Assembly: GCA_964036045.1 (NCBI GenBank)
Contig: OZ038383.1
Coordinates: 65,539,725 to 65,603,724, forward strand
Direction of reading: 5' to 3'
Length of the DNA: 64,000 nucleotides
Source: Eutreptiella sp. 'Long Island Sound 2002'
Lineage: Eukaryota; Euglenozoa; Euglenophyceae; Eutreptiales; Eutreptiaceae
Below are positions 10,700-21,442 of this stretch, piece by piece. Numbering within the stretch: the first letter of the stretch is position 1; every line of letters begins with the position of its first letter. The notes beneath the pieces were generated by a model. The model was not told where the DNA came from. It did no database searches and saw nothing but the letters and a program-made list of their open reading frames with translations. Both the position numbers and the translations under genes were made by a program.

Positions 10700-11440
10700 A
10701 TCCCATGGGGCTGTTGTTTGGCGCTTTTGGCCTCCCTGCCCTTCCCATGTCCCATTCCCCTTTGCCTCTTCCCGGCACCGGCCCGTTCCCAGCGTCCCAT
10801 GGACTCCCTACCCCGTCAGGCCGTTGTGCGGCCCTAGCCACAAGCCCTTCCCCGCCCCGTCCCCTTGTCCCTTCATCCCGTGTTTATACCCCACCGGGTC
10901 GCCTGCTACCCTGTGGCGCTGGCCCACTGGGGGCTCTTTCTTTCCAGGGACCGCTTCGCGCACTTAGCACGGGTCGCTCCCTTCCCGCCGCCGTCCCTTT
11001 CCCCTGTGCCGCGGCCCCGGCCAAATCCCTCGGGCTGTCGTGCGGCCCCATCCCATCTCTCATCCCGTGTTTATACCCCACCGGGCCGCCAGCAACCCTG
11101 TGGCGCGGTCCCACTGGATCCTCATCCATCCAGGGACCGTTTCGTGCGCCTAGCACGGGTCGCTCCCTTTCCGCCCCCTTCCTTCTTGCCGCGGCCCCGG
11201 CCCATTCCCCTGGGTTGTCGTGCGGCCCCATCCCATCCCTCTTCCCGTGTTTCTACCCGGCCGGGCCGCCAGCAACCCTGTGTCGCGGGCCCACTGGATC
11301 CTCACCCATCCGGGGACCATTTTGTACGCCTAGCACGGGTCGCTCCCCTCCCGCCCCCGCCCCTCTCTCCTGTGCCGTCTCCGTTGCTGTCCAAGCCACC
11401 TGGGGCCGTCGCGTGGCCCTAGCCACTCGTCCTTTTCTGT
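10700..11440 (-). repeat. Tandem array of 180-187-bp units in LINE-B
   Basis: About three and a half to four units. The marker TGTTTATACCCCACCGGG starts at 10881 and 11068, and a diverged copy at 11248. Units also share CACGGGTCGCTCCC and TGTCGTGCGGCCCCATCCC. A T-rich tract (11488-11505) and a run of 13 G (12411-12423) lie nearby. The region 11500-13240 otherwise holds only low-complexity open frames with no recognisable domain. Confidence 0.8.
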
Positions 11441-13445
11441 CTCGTCTCCTTGTGGTGCTGCGGGGTGTTGTCCGCGTTTATTTCCTTCTTTTTTTTTTTT
11501 TTGCCGTGCTTTTTTCCGCTTGGTACCCTCCTCCTTGCATGTACGCACAACAACACTGCATCGCCATCTGTCTCGGTTCTGCTCGGCGCTGTCGTAAAGT
11601 CCCTCCGCCATCCTGTGGCGCTGCCCTTGGCGGTCCCCGGCCATGCTGGGCGACCCAGCCATTTAGCCCTCGTTGCTGTACATGTATCCGCTCTCTCTCC
11701 TCTCTACCCTCCCCTCCTCTCTGTCTCCTGCCCGCCCTCTTAGTGTTGTTCTCCTGCTCCGTGTGCTCGCCGCTGGTCGTCTCCGTGCCTTGGTTGTATC
11801 TCGCGCGCCCTCACGCGTCTCAGGGCCTCCGCCCTGTCTTCCGACCTGTAGGCCGACCTGGGCGGCCTCCCCAGACACCCCTTCGGGGGGACTTTCCCGT
11901 CGTCCTCTCCCGCCGGCCGACCCTCCATCAGTTCCCTGATGGTCGGGCGGGGCGGCTGGTACGGCTCTATGCGGGTCATCGGCATGGCGCTTCTCTGTCA
12001 GACATTGTGTTCCTTTGCGCCCTCGTTGGCCCCCTGTTCCCCCCACCTCCTGCGCCCTGCCTCCTCTTTGTGCCCTTCCTCTGTACCCTCCTGTCAAGCT
12101 GTTGTTTTTTTTCTTTTCTGTGCTCGCGTTCCTTGCTGCTCCCGCGCGCCCTGCGTGTGCCCCCTGCTCTTCTCCACGCTACCCTGGTCTCGCTGCCCTG
12201 CGCCCCCTCTCCCGCCTGTCTCCCCTCCCATTCCCCTTCTCGCTGTCGACCCTGCCTGTACGTCTGCCCTCCGCGTCTGTGCCGCGCTGTCACTCGTGTG
12301 TGCCACCCGCGTGCTCTACCCCTGCCCCTCCCCCTCGCCCCTACCCTTTCCCCTGGCTGCTCCCTCGGTCCCCGCCTCTCACCCCATCTTGGCTGCCTGG
12401 CGCCCTGTCTGGGGGGGGGGGGGTGTATCTGTGGTCTGGACTGCGGCCCTGTACCCACCATGCGCGGGAGACGCTTGTTGTATTCCTGCCGCTGCATTTG
12501 CACTGTGGAGCCCTTGTTGTGTTTGGTCGTAGGTGTCCCATGGCGCCGGTGGCCACCAAGGCCTGGCGTGGTCCATCCCTCTAAGCCTGGCGCACGTAAG
12601 CTCAATGTCTTCAATGCAGCACCTTCCTGCCACGCAGAGAGCTTTGCCGCCATGTACCATGTCGGCAGATAGCCCGCACACCCCGACTGCCAATCCACTG
12701 GGGCGTCACCGTGACGTGGCTCCACTGCACCGGATTTGAGTACACCTGCACTGCCCAACTTGTCGGAATGTTGGATGCGTCTGCCCGTTCGCCTCTCCTG
12801 CAAGTCAGAGCCCTGGCGCCGTGCTGCACCCGAGGGGCACGCTGGCGCTCCACGCCTTCGCCGGCCGTTATTGCCAGTCACGACTTCGCGCTCTGCTGCC
12901 CGTTCTGGCCGACACTGCTCGCCGTACCCACGATACTTCTCTCGTCCCACTGCCCGGTTGCTTCCTCCGCACTCGCCTGCGCCCCCGTACTCCGCCGCCC
13001 CATCTCCCCTCTCCCCCGCTGCTGGTCCTGTGCTCTCCTCTTGGGGTTCTCGTCCGCGTCCGCCATCAACATGTCCCCCTCCACTTTCAGCCGTGTCCCT
13101 GCCCTCCTCTGCGCACCTGCACCTCTCTGCTCCCCTCCTCCTCTCCTCGCGTCTGCCACATCCCCTCCTCACGCTCCTCCACCTCCTCCGACCCCCCGCG
13201 TCCGCCTCCTCGCATCCCATCTGCCTGTCCCTCCGCACGCCCCTGGCCCCCTGCCCCTAGTGCTCCCCGCTCCTGCCCCTGCCCGGCCCTACGCGTCGCC
13301 ACCGTACCGCCCCTCCCGCTGCAACAGCTCTCGCAGCATCTGAACCCTGTGCTTCTTCCCCTTCTCCCGGGGACAGTCCAGGCGCACCCCCGGGAGCGCC
13401 GCTCCCAGGATTCTCCTCCACCGCCCCTCATCCATCTCCGGCCCC

Positions 13446-16400
13446 CTACCCTCTCGGCCTCCCCGCCCTGCCGACCAGGTCACTGAAGGGGCGGGGCCCC
13501 CTCTTCTCCCGCCTTCCCCTCGTCTTCCCCGCCCACTTCACGTAGCGGGCCAGCTCCGGCACGTTCCCCTCCTGTCCACCCCGCAACCAACCCGGGTCTC
13601 CTCCGCACCGGCGGCGGCGCATACTGCCGCGGCGGCGGGGACTCCGAGTCCCTGTCCGTCGGCGTCGGCCCCGGACTGGGGCTGGCCGGCCGCGGTGCCC
13701 CCTCCGCCTCCCCTGCCCCTCGCTCCTCCCCCCTGCGCCTCTTCCCCCTTTCCTGCCCTGCCTCCTCGTCCTCCTCCCTGGCCCGTTTCCCTGACGGCCA
13801 CCGCCCCTCCACATCTGTGGAGGGGGTGTCCCCTTCCGGATCCGGGAGGACCAAGCGGGCCCCCCGGGCCACCGCCTCCTCCTCCCCCCGCACCCTGCGC
13901 TCCTGCGCCGCCACCGCCCTGTCCCTGTCCGCCAGCCTCGCCGCCTCCCCCCTGATCCGCCTCCACGCCCTCTCCTGCATCTCTCCCTCCTGCTCCGGTG
14001 GGATAGCCGGCCGTCAGAACGGCACCAGCGGGGTATCCTTCCGCCCCCTACCCTCCTCTTGTTGTCCTCCCTCCCATTCTGCCCTCTCAACCCCCTCCTG
14101 ACTCCTTCAAAGGTCCGCCCACGCCCTCTGCAGCTCCTCCACTGCCTGTGCTTCCCCTCCCTGCGGCCTGTCGGTCCCCTCCATCCTCCCCTCCTCCGTC
14201 CCGCCCACCTCACCCTTGACTCTGGCCTCCCTCTCCCGCAGGCTCCTCCCTGCCTCCCCGAACCTCTCCCACGCCCTCCTGTGCTCCTCTCCCTTCCCTT
14301 CTCGCGCTCCCCACGCTGTCCAACCGACCTGCTGGTGCTGCTGCATGTGCGCCTGTGGCTGCATGCCCGGGTACGCCTGCAGGGGCGGGTACATCATCCC
14401 CATCGCCGGGTATGGCGGCGGTGGGAATGGTGGGACGATTGGTGGGACGACTGGCGGGACTACACCTCCCCACCATCCGAATCCCGTCCGTGGGAACACC
14501 GGCGAGCCCATGTACCGTAGGCCACCCCCCTTCCCCTGCCCCTTGCATTGTCGCCCCATCGCCCCGCGTCCCTTCCTGCCTACTCCGTGGATCCCGCCCT
14601 CCCCTGTCCCTTCCCCTGTAGCCCTTGTTGCCCCGCCCCTTTCCCCTCCTTGCCCCTGCTGGCCTCTACCTGTTCCGCACCACTGCCCTGCACCGCTGCG
14701 CTGCTCTGCTCCGCCTGCCCCCCCCTCGTCCCCGTCCTCCCCGGCTCCATCTCCAACTGGCTCTGGGGGCTGGCGGCGACAGCGCTGGTGCTCCACGTGC
14801 GCCAGCGCCTCGTACCGCGCCGCCTGTTGGCGGCGCTCCTCCCTCTCCTCCTCCGCCCTTACCGCCGCACTGACCCCTGGGGGCGACCTCGGCGGCGGCT
14901 GCCTGAACGAGCGTCGGGGCTGCGGCCACTGTTGCCCCCATCCACTCCCCTTTCCCCCCTTTCCTGCCAGGTGTCCCTTCGCGTGTACAGCCCCCTGCCT
15001 GCCCTTTCCCTCCCTTGCCCGTCCGCCCTCTCCCTCCGGTGCTCACGCTGCTGTCTCCGCTTGTTGCCGCTCCCGCCTCTAGCTGCCCCCGTCCGCCCTT
15101 GCCTTCCTCCTGCCTGCGCACCTCCGGGAGGATGGACCTCATGGCAGCCGCTGGCACATTGGGCGCCGACGGCTGGGCCTCCCTCCACCGTCATCCTCCC
15201 AGCCCCCTCCCCCTCATCCTCCGACACCTCGAGGATGTCGGCGATTACCGACTCCCTCTGACTCCTCCACTCCCTCCTCCTCATATCCTTGCCCGCTCTC
15301 ACATCCACGACGTTGAACAGGTCCGCACCTGGCCCGTCCGCCGCCCTTTGCTCCTGCCCCTCCCCTTGCCAAACGGAGCGGTCACTCGGGTGGTGTGCCC
15401 TCTGGGCCCCCCCGTTTACGCGGGCAGTAGCACCGCCACCCAAGCCCCGAGCCCGGGCAGGCTCCAGGGCAGGGCGGCGCTCAGCGCGCCCTGGAGCCCC
15501 TCCTCCTGCCGTCCCTCAGCGCCGTGGGCGGATGGTCCAGTCCACGACAACACCACCAGTGCCTAGAGCAGTCAGGAGGTGTGGACCCCCCCAGTCGAGC
15601 GCCCAGGGAGCGCGCCCCCGTGCCTCATGCAGTCGTGGGGCCGCTGGCAGCATGTCAATGACCGGGAGGCGGCGTGTCCAGTCCGAACACTCCCCCGGCG
15701 GGCTCAGCGTCAGGCTCCCATGGCCTCCTTGCCGGGGCCTGGAGCACCAGGCATCACACAACCCCCCGAACGCCCCCCCCCCCCCGACGCGCCTCCACCA
15801 CAAGCAGCCAGGGCCCGGTGGTGGCGGACCCTGGTTCACACCCGACGACCATACGAACAGCCGGGACGCCGCTACAAGCGGCTACACGGACGGACCAAGC
15901 CGCAGCGGGGGAAACCAAAAACACTGGAGCGGCACCGGCGCCAGCGGGCAGGGCCAGGCGCGGCGCAGCCGTGTGACCCGTCATGCCCTGCGAGCGCCAC
16001 CAGCATGCACGCCCCGCCCTCCTGCCCCGCGCGCGCCACACACACAGGCACGGCGGCATCTCCCTCCCGTGTGTGCCACCACGGGGTACGGGGGCGGTCA
16101 ACAGTCCGGCAGGCCTTGGGACCGGACAACCGCGATTCGCCTAGCCCAGTCGTGTCGGCACAAAGGCCAGTGCTGACCATGGGCCAGGGCGTCCGGCACA
16201 GGCCTTGACCCAAACCAAACCAAACCCCTCCCCTTGCCCTTCAGCCTTTGCCGCCACCCCCTCTGCCCCGCCCTTCCCCGCCTCCGCCTGTCCCCCCTTT
16301 TCCCTCCCCTCTCCCTTCCCCACCACGGCTCCTTCCCCCCTTTGTTGCCCCGCAGCCCCCGGCCCTTCCTCCCTGACCGTCTCCGGGCTCTCTGGAGACG

Positions 16401-16548
16401 AGGACGACGACACGTCCGCAGACGTCGCGGAGGACGCCGGCGAGGGGGGCCGCGGGGCTGCGCCCGCCTGCATGCGGGCCACTTCTGCCCGCACTGTCGG
16501 TGGCTGGCTGGGCTGTGGGTCAGGCTTGTGTGACATTGCGCTGCACAT
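13446..16548 (-). pseudogene. LINE ORF1 (gag-like) remnant
   Basis: Minus-strand segments in several frames have the composition of a real protein. A start MCSAMSHKPDPQPSQPPT at 16548 leads into a Ser/Pro/Glu-rich region. An acidic ESVIADILEVSEDEGEG stretch lies near 15260, and a Pro/Met/Gln-rich YPAMGMMYPPLQAYPGMQ stretch near 14400. A charged, probably coiled-coil section (ERAWRRIRGEAARLADRDRA) near 13970 and a C-terminal part to 13480 follow. This layout suits a LINE ORF1, the RNA-binding nucleocapsid-like protein, but no zinc knuckle or RRM was seen. Multiple frame changes show decay. It lies 3' of the RNase H, so it may belong to a second element. Confidence 0.4.
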
Positions 16549-16663
16549 GGGATCACGCCTGAGCCCTGTGCCCTGTCGCCGTTTTCCCCCACCTCCCCCG
16601 CCCTTCAGCCCCGCTGTTCGCGCGCACTACGTGTGGGGTCCTCTGTCATTCTCTCCGCTGCCT

Positions 16664-17010
16664 CGGACGCTCCAGTCCGTGGCACCATGTTCAACCCCGG
16701 ACGATCCAGCCCTGGGGCTAGTGCCTTGCTTCTTTCCGCCCCGGATGCTCCAATCCGGGTCGCCTTTTTATCGTATTCTCCCCGTTGCCTCGGACGCTCC
16801 AGTCCGTGGCACCGGGTTCACCCCCGGACGATCCAGTCCGGGGGCTAGCGCCGTGCTTCATTCCTCCCCGGATGCTCCAATCCGGGGGGTCTCTTTGTCG
16901 TACTCTCTCTGCCGCAGTCTGCACTGCCGCCGTTCTCGTCCCGCATCGCTTTCCCCGCTTCTTGCTCTGCCCTACAACTCTGCGTGGCCAGTCCTGGACG
17001 CTCCAGTCCA
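16664..17010 (-). repeat. Cluster of seven covarying mini-hairpins
   Basis: Inverted repeats with a 5-6-bp stem and hexaloop GCTCCA or GATCCA (plus strand) lie at 16664-16679, 16698-16715 (imperfect), 16741-16758, 16791-16806, 16824-16841, 16869-16886 and 16995-17010. Stems vary in a compensated way (GGAC/GTCC versus GGAT/ATCC) while loops stay constant. They occur as an ABC triplet repeated every about 127 bases. They lie between the RNase H stop (17098) and the ORF1-like start (16548), so they belong to a 3' or 5' untranslated region. Confidence 0.75.
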
Positions 17011-17097
17011 TGCGACGGGCGCTTCTGCTGTCCCTTTCCCTCACGGTCCCCCTCCTGATGTCCCCCTGAGCGGTGAAACCGTACACCCGTCCTGCCC

Positions 17098-18519
17098 TCA
17101 TATCTGCCGGATTCTCTTTCGTCTGCGTTGGATCAGGCGGTCCCTCTGCTCGTCTCCCTCTCTGTCCTCTATTCCCGTCTCACCCCCTGACCGCCTTGGC
17201 CGCCAATCTGGCCGCCTTCGTCCTTCCATCTCTGTGATTTTTGGGTTGTACCTGATCAACGCCATCTCCACCCGCTTGGTGACTGGATCACGCATGTCGT
17301 CCGCCCGTGCCTCCAACTGCGTCTCTCTGCACGCCATGCGTTCCTGGAGATGTTCCACCATACACCGCAACAGTCTGTGCGCCATGGCCTCCGGTGCCAC
17401 TGTATGCTCCCGGAGTGCCCGCCACTGCGGTTTCACTATCACCATGTGCCATAGTCCCTTGCGATGCCCTTCTTTCCCCACCTCTCTCTCCACCGCGCTT
17501 CTGCCTCCCGCACCTTTTTTGAGCAACGGGACGTCCTGATCTCCAACCAGTGGTTCCTCAATCCCCTTACACCGTGCAAACCACATGAAGTGCTCGTATG
17601 TTGCTTGCCCTTGGCCAGAGTGGCATCTCATGTACTCCTCCGGGAGGTCCATACCCTTATGTCTGTACCACCTCATGATTGTTTCACGCATGGGCACCTG
17701 CCCCGTGATCGGCTGCAGCTTTCTGATTTGCAGCCTTTTGGGCAGCGATTCTTGCCTCAGCACATTGGGGTAGTAAACCCGCTGTCCCACCTTGCCCTCC
17801 AAGTACTCGTTCAGCTCTACCACCTCCGGCCCCCCTCGTACTTGTGCTAGCATGTGCACTGACTGTGGATACACCCTTAGCTCCTGCCTGCCTCTGTCCT
17901 CCTCCACCAGCCACCTGGCCTTCTCCTCTTCCCCGACCCTTGGAGGTATATGCACCAAGTGGAGGTGTTCCTTGCTCTCTGGCACCCTCCACTCTGGTTC
18001 CTGCTTCTTATCCACTGCTTGCGCCGCCCCATCCGCCTCATGATTCCCCACTCCCGCCCTGTGTGACTCCTGTTTCACCAGGTGTATGACCAGGGGCACT
18101 TTCTTCATCTCCAGCCCGTGCCATATCGCGTACACCTGTGACGACAGTCCCGTGCCCAGGGCCTCATGCAGTGGCCTGCTGGCCAGTCTCCCGAGGGACA
18201 CCATGTCCGCCTCCGCGTCCACCACCATCCACACTTCCCGTACGTCCTCCCCTATCTCCCCAACCACGTCCGCCACCGCCTGCACCTCTGGTTGGGACGC
18301 TGCTCCGTACACCATCTTTTCCAACACACTCTCCGTCACCTGTCTCTCCCCCTTGACCCTTACCGCCGCTGTTCCCGCCATGGGCGGCTGTCCTTCCACC
18401 CCGGACCCGTCCAGAAATAGCACCACCCTCTCCTTCCTGGGCTCCGGTATGCACACCACCTCCCATCTGGTAGTGGCAGTACACTTTGTGCTTCCCAATG
18501 CCATACTCTCGTACCCCAT
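17098..18519 (-). pseudogene. LINE-B RNase H and C-terminal zinc finger
   Basis: A 473-residue open frame. RNase H residues are visible: D37 in LFLDGSG, E78 in SQPEVQAV, D101 in VVDAEAD, and the H...GNHEAD block with D163. Further on, CHSGQGQATYEHFMWFARC matches the C-C-H-C zinc finger that often closes LINE ORF2 proteins. The C-terminus is basic (QRRRKRIRQI). It likely forms the end of one ORF2 polypeptide with the RT at 18776-20819; the link between 18776 and 18519 is in a shifted frame. All catalytic acidic residues are kept. Confidence 0.8.
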
Positions 18520-18775
18520 CCCCGATGCTTAGCTCTCTTACCCCTCTGTACACCGCCCACCTATTGTCCGTCCTGGCCTTCCATCCCTTCGTCACCACCA
18601 CTCCGTGGCACCATGCCCTGTCCCCTTTCGCCCTGCCCTGCTCTAGGTATGCTTGTACCAGAACCAGGTACCATACCCTGTCTGCTGGCAACCTGTGGAC
18701 CGTCAGCCTGATCCTCCTCGCACTCTCTCCACACTTGTGGCCCACGGGCACTATGGGCGCCTCCTGGTCGAACCT

Positions 18776-20263
18776 CTACGTGTCTGTCATCCGGAAACTC
18801 ACCGCCACCCCATCATCCTCTTCTTGTAGTCCCCGCACTGTGTCCCATCCAAACTGGACCCCTGTTCTTTTCCCCTCCTTTTCCTCTCCCCACCAGACTT
18901 CCACGTCCCCCTGGGCCTCCTCATCCTCCCGCACCTCCTTTGGCAGCCGCAACACCGGCCCCCAGCACTGCCCCCTGGTGTCCGTAGTGCGCATGGTCGC
19001 GTTCTGGAACGCCCACGCCGTCATTCGTAGGACTGGCCACGGGATTTGCCCCGCCTCCTTGGTGCACCTCCAGCACTGGTCCCCCTGTCCTGCCCCTTCC
19101 GGGATGTTGTCTTTCCGGAACATATCTGCATGGACATCATAAGACTGCCCGGCCGCATTCTGTACCTTCCCCCTCAGTCCTTTGAGTCCCAGCGGCGCAC
19201 AGAACAGTATGCCCGGTCTGGCCTTGTCCCTCTCTCCCCTGTCCAGCACCACTCTCTCTTGCTGCGCCCCCTCTCCTCTCTCGCATCTTGGCTTCTTCTC
19301 CTGGATCCCCCACAGCGCTACCCACTCATTCCACATCGCGCGCATCCTCCTGCTCCACCTTGCGCGGTCCTCTTGTCCCGGTGCTCTCCTGATCATCCAC
19401 CTGTATACACCCCATTCCACCACCCTGGTGTCCCGATAGAACTCCGCATGGTGCAGCTCCGCCTTCTTGTATTCCTTCATATCCTTCCTGCGCACGTGCA
19501 GCACCTCCATGCTCACTCCTTTCTTCCTGATCCACCGTACTGTCCCATGTGCCGCCCCCCCAAAGTCCGTGTCCAGGACCAGTATTGGTCCCCGCCTACC
19601 GCACGTCCTGTTGGTTGCCAGCATGTGTTCCTCCCCCGGTAACACCGCCTGTAGGGCGCACCACATGCGCTCTTTCTTCCCGGCCGCCAACCGTCTGCGC
19701 CGGTGCCACACATAGCGCGGGCACATGTTCTCCTCCTTCTGAACCTCTGCGACCGCGTGATAGCACACCCGTCTTACCACCTCTTCCTGATTGTGGCACA
19801 TCCTGCTCAACGTCCTCGCCGTGTGTGCCCTGTACGCCTCCCCCGCCGTGGGCATCCTTTCTCCATAGTAGGCCGTCGGCGACAGCAACACGCACCATGG
19901 CACCTCTGTGGGTATCCCCTCATACCCTCTGATGAGCCTCAGCACTTCTTCCTCCACCTCCTCCAGCTGCTCCCTCCAGTACGGGAGGTGCATCCCCTGG
20001 TACCCTACCGCCGCATTGAGCACCGCCCGCAAGTAGTACAGGGTCGTCTGCACTGACGGGGGGTGATGCCGCAGGACCACCAGCATCGCCCTGAACCCCC
20101 GGACTAATTTGTCAGGTAGCCTGACCCCCCTCGCCTCCATGGCCTGCACATGTCCCAGCACCACCGCTTCCTCTGCACTCTCCAGCCATGCCACTCTGTC
20201 GCCTACATCCAGCGCCATGCCTTCCTCTCCACCCCTCCTCCGACTTCTCCGCGCTCCAGACAA
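18776..20263 (-). pseudogene. LINE-B RT thumb and linker region
   Basis: A 495-residue open frame continuing the RT after a frameshift near 20265. It begins with ALDVGDRVAWLESAEEAVVLGH (thumb side of the RT, with the LG turn) and continues as a long, mostly helical, charged region up to the RNase H. A CWRC pair and other Cys/His residues near the C-terminus could bind metal. No other domain was recognised. It ends 257 bases before the RNase H frame, with the intervening protein readable in a shifted frame (18751-18519). Confidence 0.65.
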
Positions 20264-20819
20264 GGTGGTTATCCCTCCCGTACCTCTGCATCAGGTCCTG
20301 CACCACCTGTTGGGCCTTTTCATCCCGCGCCATGGGTACCGCATCATCCACATACGCCTGCGCCGGCGACGTGTGTGGCGCCCGCGCCAGTTGCGGATAT
20401 TCTCGCGCTATCCAACTCATCAGGGGGAGCATGGCCAGCAAGTACAGGAACAGGCCCTCCACCCCGCCTTGTGGCACCCTGCTGCCTGGGGTTACCCACT
20501 CCGTACACCCCGCCGTGGCGACCGTGTACCTCCTTGAGCGCAGGAACGTTTCCACGAAGACACCAAATCCTAGCTGTCCCCACACCTCCTCTATGAGCCT
20601 ATGCGGCGTGTTGGGGAACGCCCCCTCCATGTCCACAGACGCCATGGACGCCTCTAGGTCCTCATCATCGGGGTACATATCGTACAGGAAGCTTGCTTCC
20701 TGTCAGGACCTACCGTGCAATGACCCCCACATATTGTCTAGTATGACCCCTGCTGCATACAGCTGCCGCTGTATCCTCCCAAAGTTCACCATCCAGACCA
20801 CCTTGGCCTCTGTGTTCCT
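20112..20819 (-). pseudogene. LINE-B RT palm (5'-truncated)
   Basis: The frame is open from the insertion junction at 20819 (LYAAGVILDNMWGSLHGRS), is broken by a TGA at 20703-20705 and continues. SVDMEGAFPNTPH is block A with the catalytic Asp, RVPQGGVEGLFLYLLAML is block B, and QAYVDDAVPMA is the YVDD catalytic box, intact. The fingers' N-terminal part is absent because the insertion begins here. A frameshift near 20265 joins it to the thumb frame. It is the RT used for target-primed reverse transcription. Confidence 0.8.
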
Positions 20820-20830
20820 TCCACCACGTA
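20820..20830. repeat. Target-site duplication, right copy (LINE-B block)
   Basis: TCCACCACGTA, identical to 10046-10056. It lies inside the Gypsy-3 integrase codons for YVV(D/E). Confidence 0.85.
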
Positions 20831-21442
20831 CGAATTGTCGTGTATCTCACGACACTCCGCGTACAAATGCAGTGGGGGCTGACGTCCCTCATGGAGCTTC
20901 ACAAAGGGCTTCAGCCGTTCGACCGATAGGTCCTGCTCCACCCCATTGTTGTTCACCTGGTAAACGCAGTCAGAGATCTTGTCAATCGTCCAAACGGGTC
21001 CCTGCCATACTCTACCGAGCTTTTCTCGTTCTTCATCTCGGTTCTGAACCCATACCCGGTCACCGGGAACGAAACCAGAGGGAGGGTGTTCCTTTAGGAA
21101 CTTGTCCAACTTTTTCTTGTGCATTGCCTCCAGCTTTTCTGGTACCAATTCCCTTTCCGCAGCCACCCTCTTAAAAAACTAGGTGGCGTCCTCGCATCCC
21201 TCACTGTCCACTACCAGGGGTAGGTTGCCCGCCCCTATGGCGTCGCGCCCAAACACCAGCCAGTGTGGGGAGTAGGGTGCCACTGCCCCAAGGAGGTCAT
21301 TGAGACCCCACAAGGCCAGTGGCAACGCTTCCAACCACTTCACCTTCCTGCTGAGGAGGTACTGCCGCAGAGTATTGATGGTACTCTGCAAAGCTCTCTC
21401 GGCCCTGCCATTGGACTTAGGTCTATATATAATAGACGTCAC
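20831..21442 (-). pseudogene. Gypsy-3 integrase core end and C-terminal domain
   Basis: The frame 21179-21442 carries IIYRPKSNGRAERALQ, the catalytic-Glu region of the integrase core (consensus YHPQSNGQxER), and continues to SEGCEDAT, where a TAG occurs. The same frame resumes as FF(K)RVAAERE and gives the C-terminal domain: GDRVWVQNRDEEREKLG, then WQGPVWTIDKISDCVYQVN, a GPY/F-type module. It is a close relative of the Gypsy-1 integrase at 28015-28640. Homology ends abruptly at 21437-21442, so everything upstream (HHCC, first two Asp) is missing. Confidence 0.8.

Larger units (their letters stand above)
10057..20819 (-). mobile_element. LINE-B block: 10.8-kb insertion in Gypsy-3
   Basis: Bounded by an 11-bp duplication, with a (TTAC)n tail at its minus-strand 3' end. 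Coding order on the minus strand: RT, thumb, RNase H with zinc finger (20819-17098), then a covarying hairpin cluster. Next come an ORF1-like Gln/Pro-rich and charged region (16548-13446), a repetitive region and the family 3' end. An ORF1-like region downstream of RT/RNase H is not the normal LINE order. The block may therefore contain two LINEs in tandem or a further insertion that I cannot resolve. The RT starts inside the fingers, so the outer copy is 5'-truncated. Confidence 0.65.
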
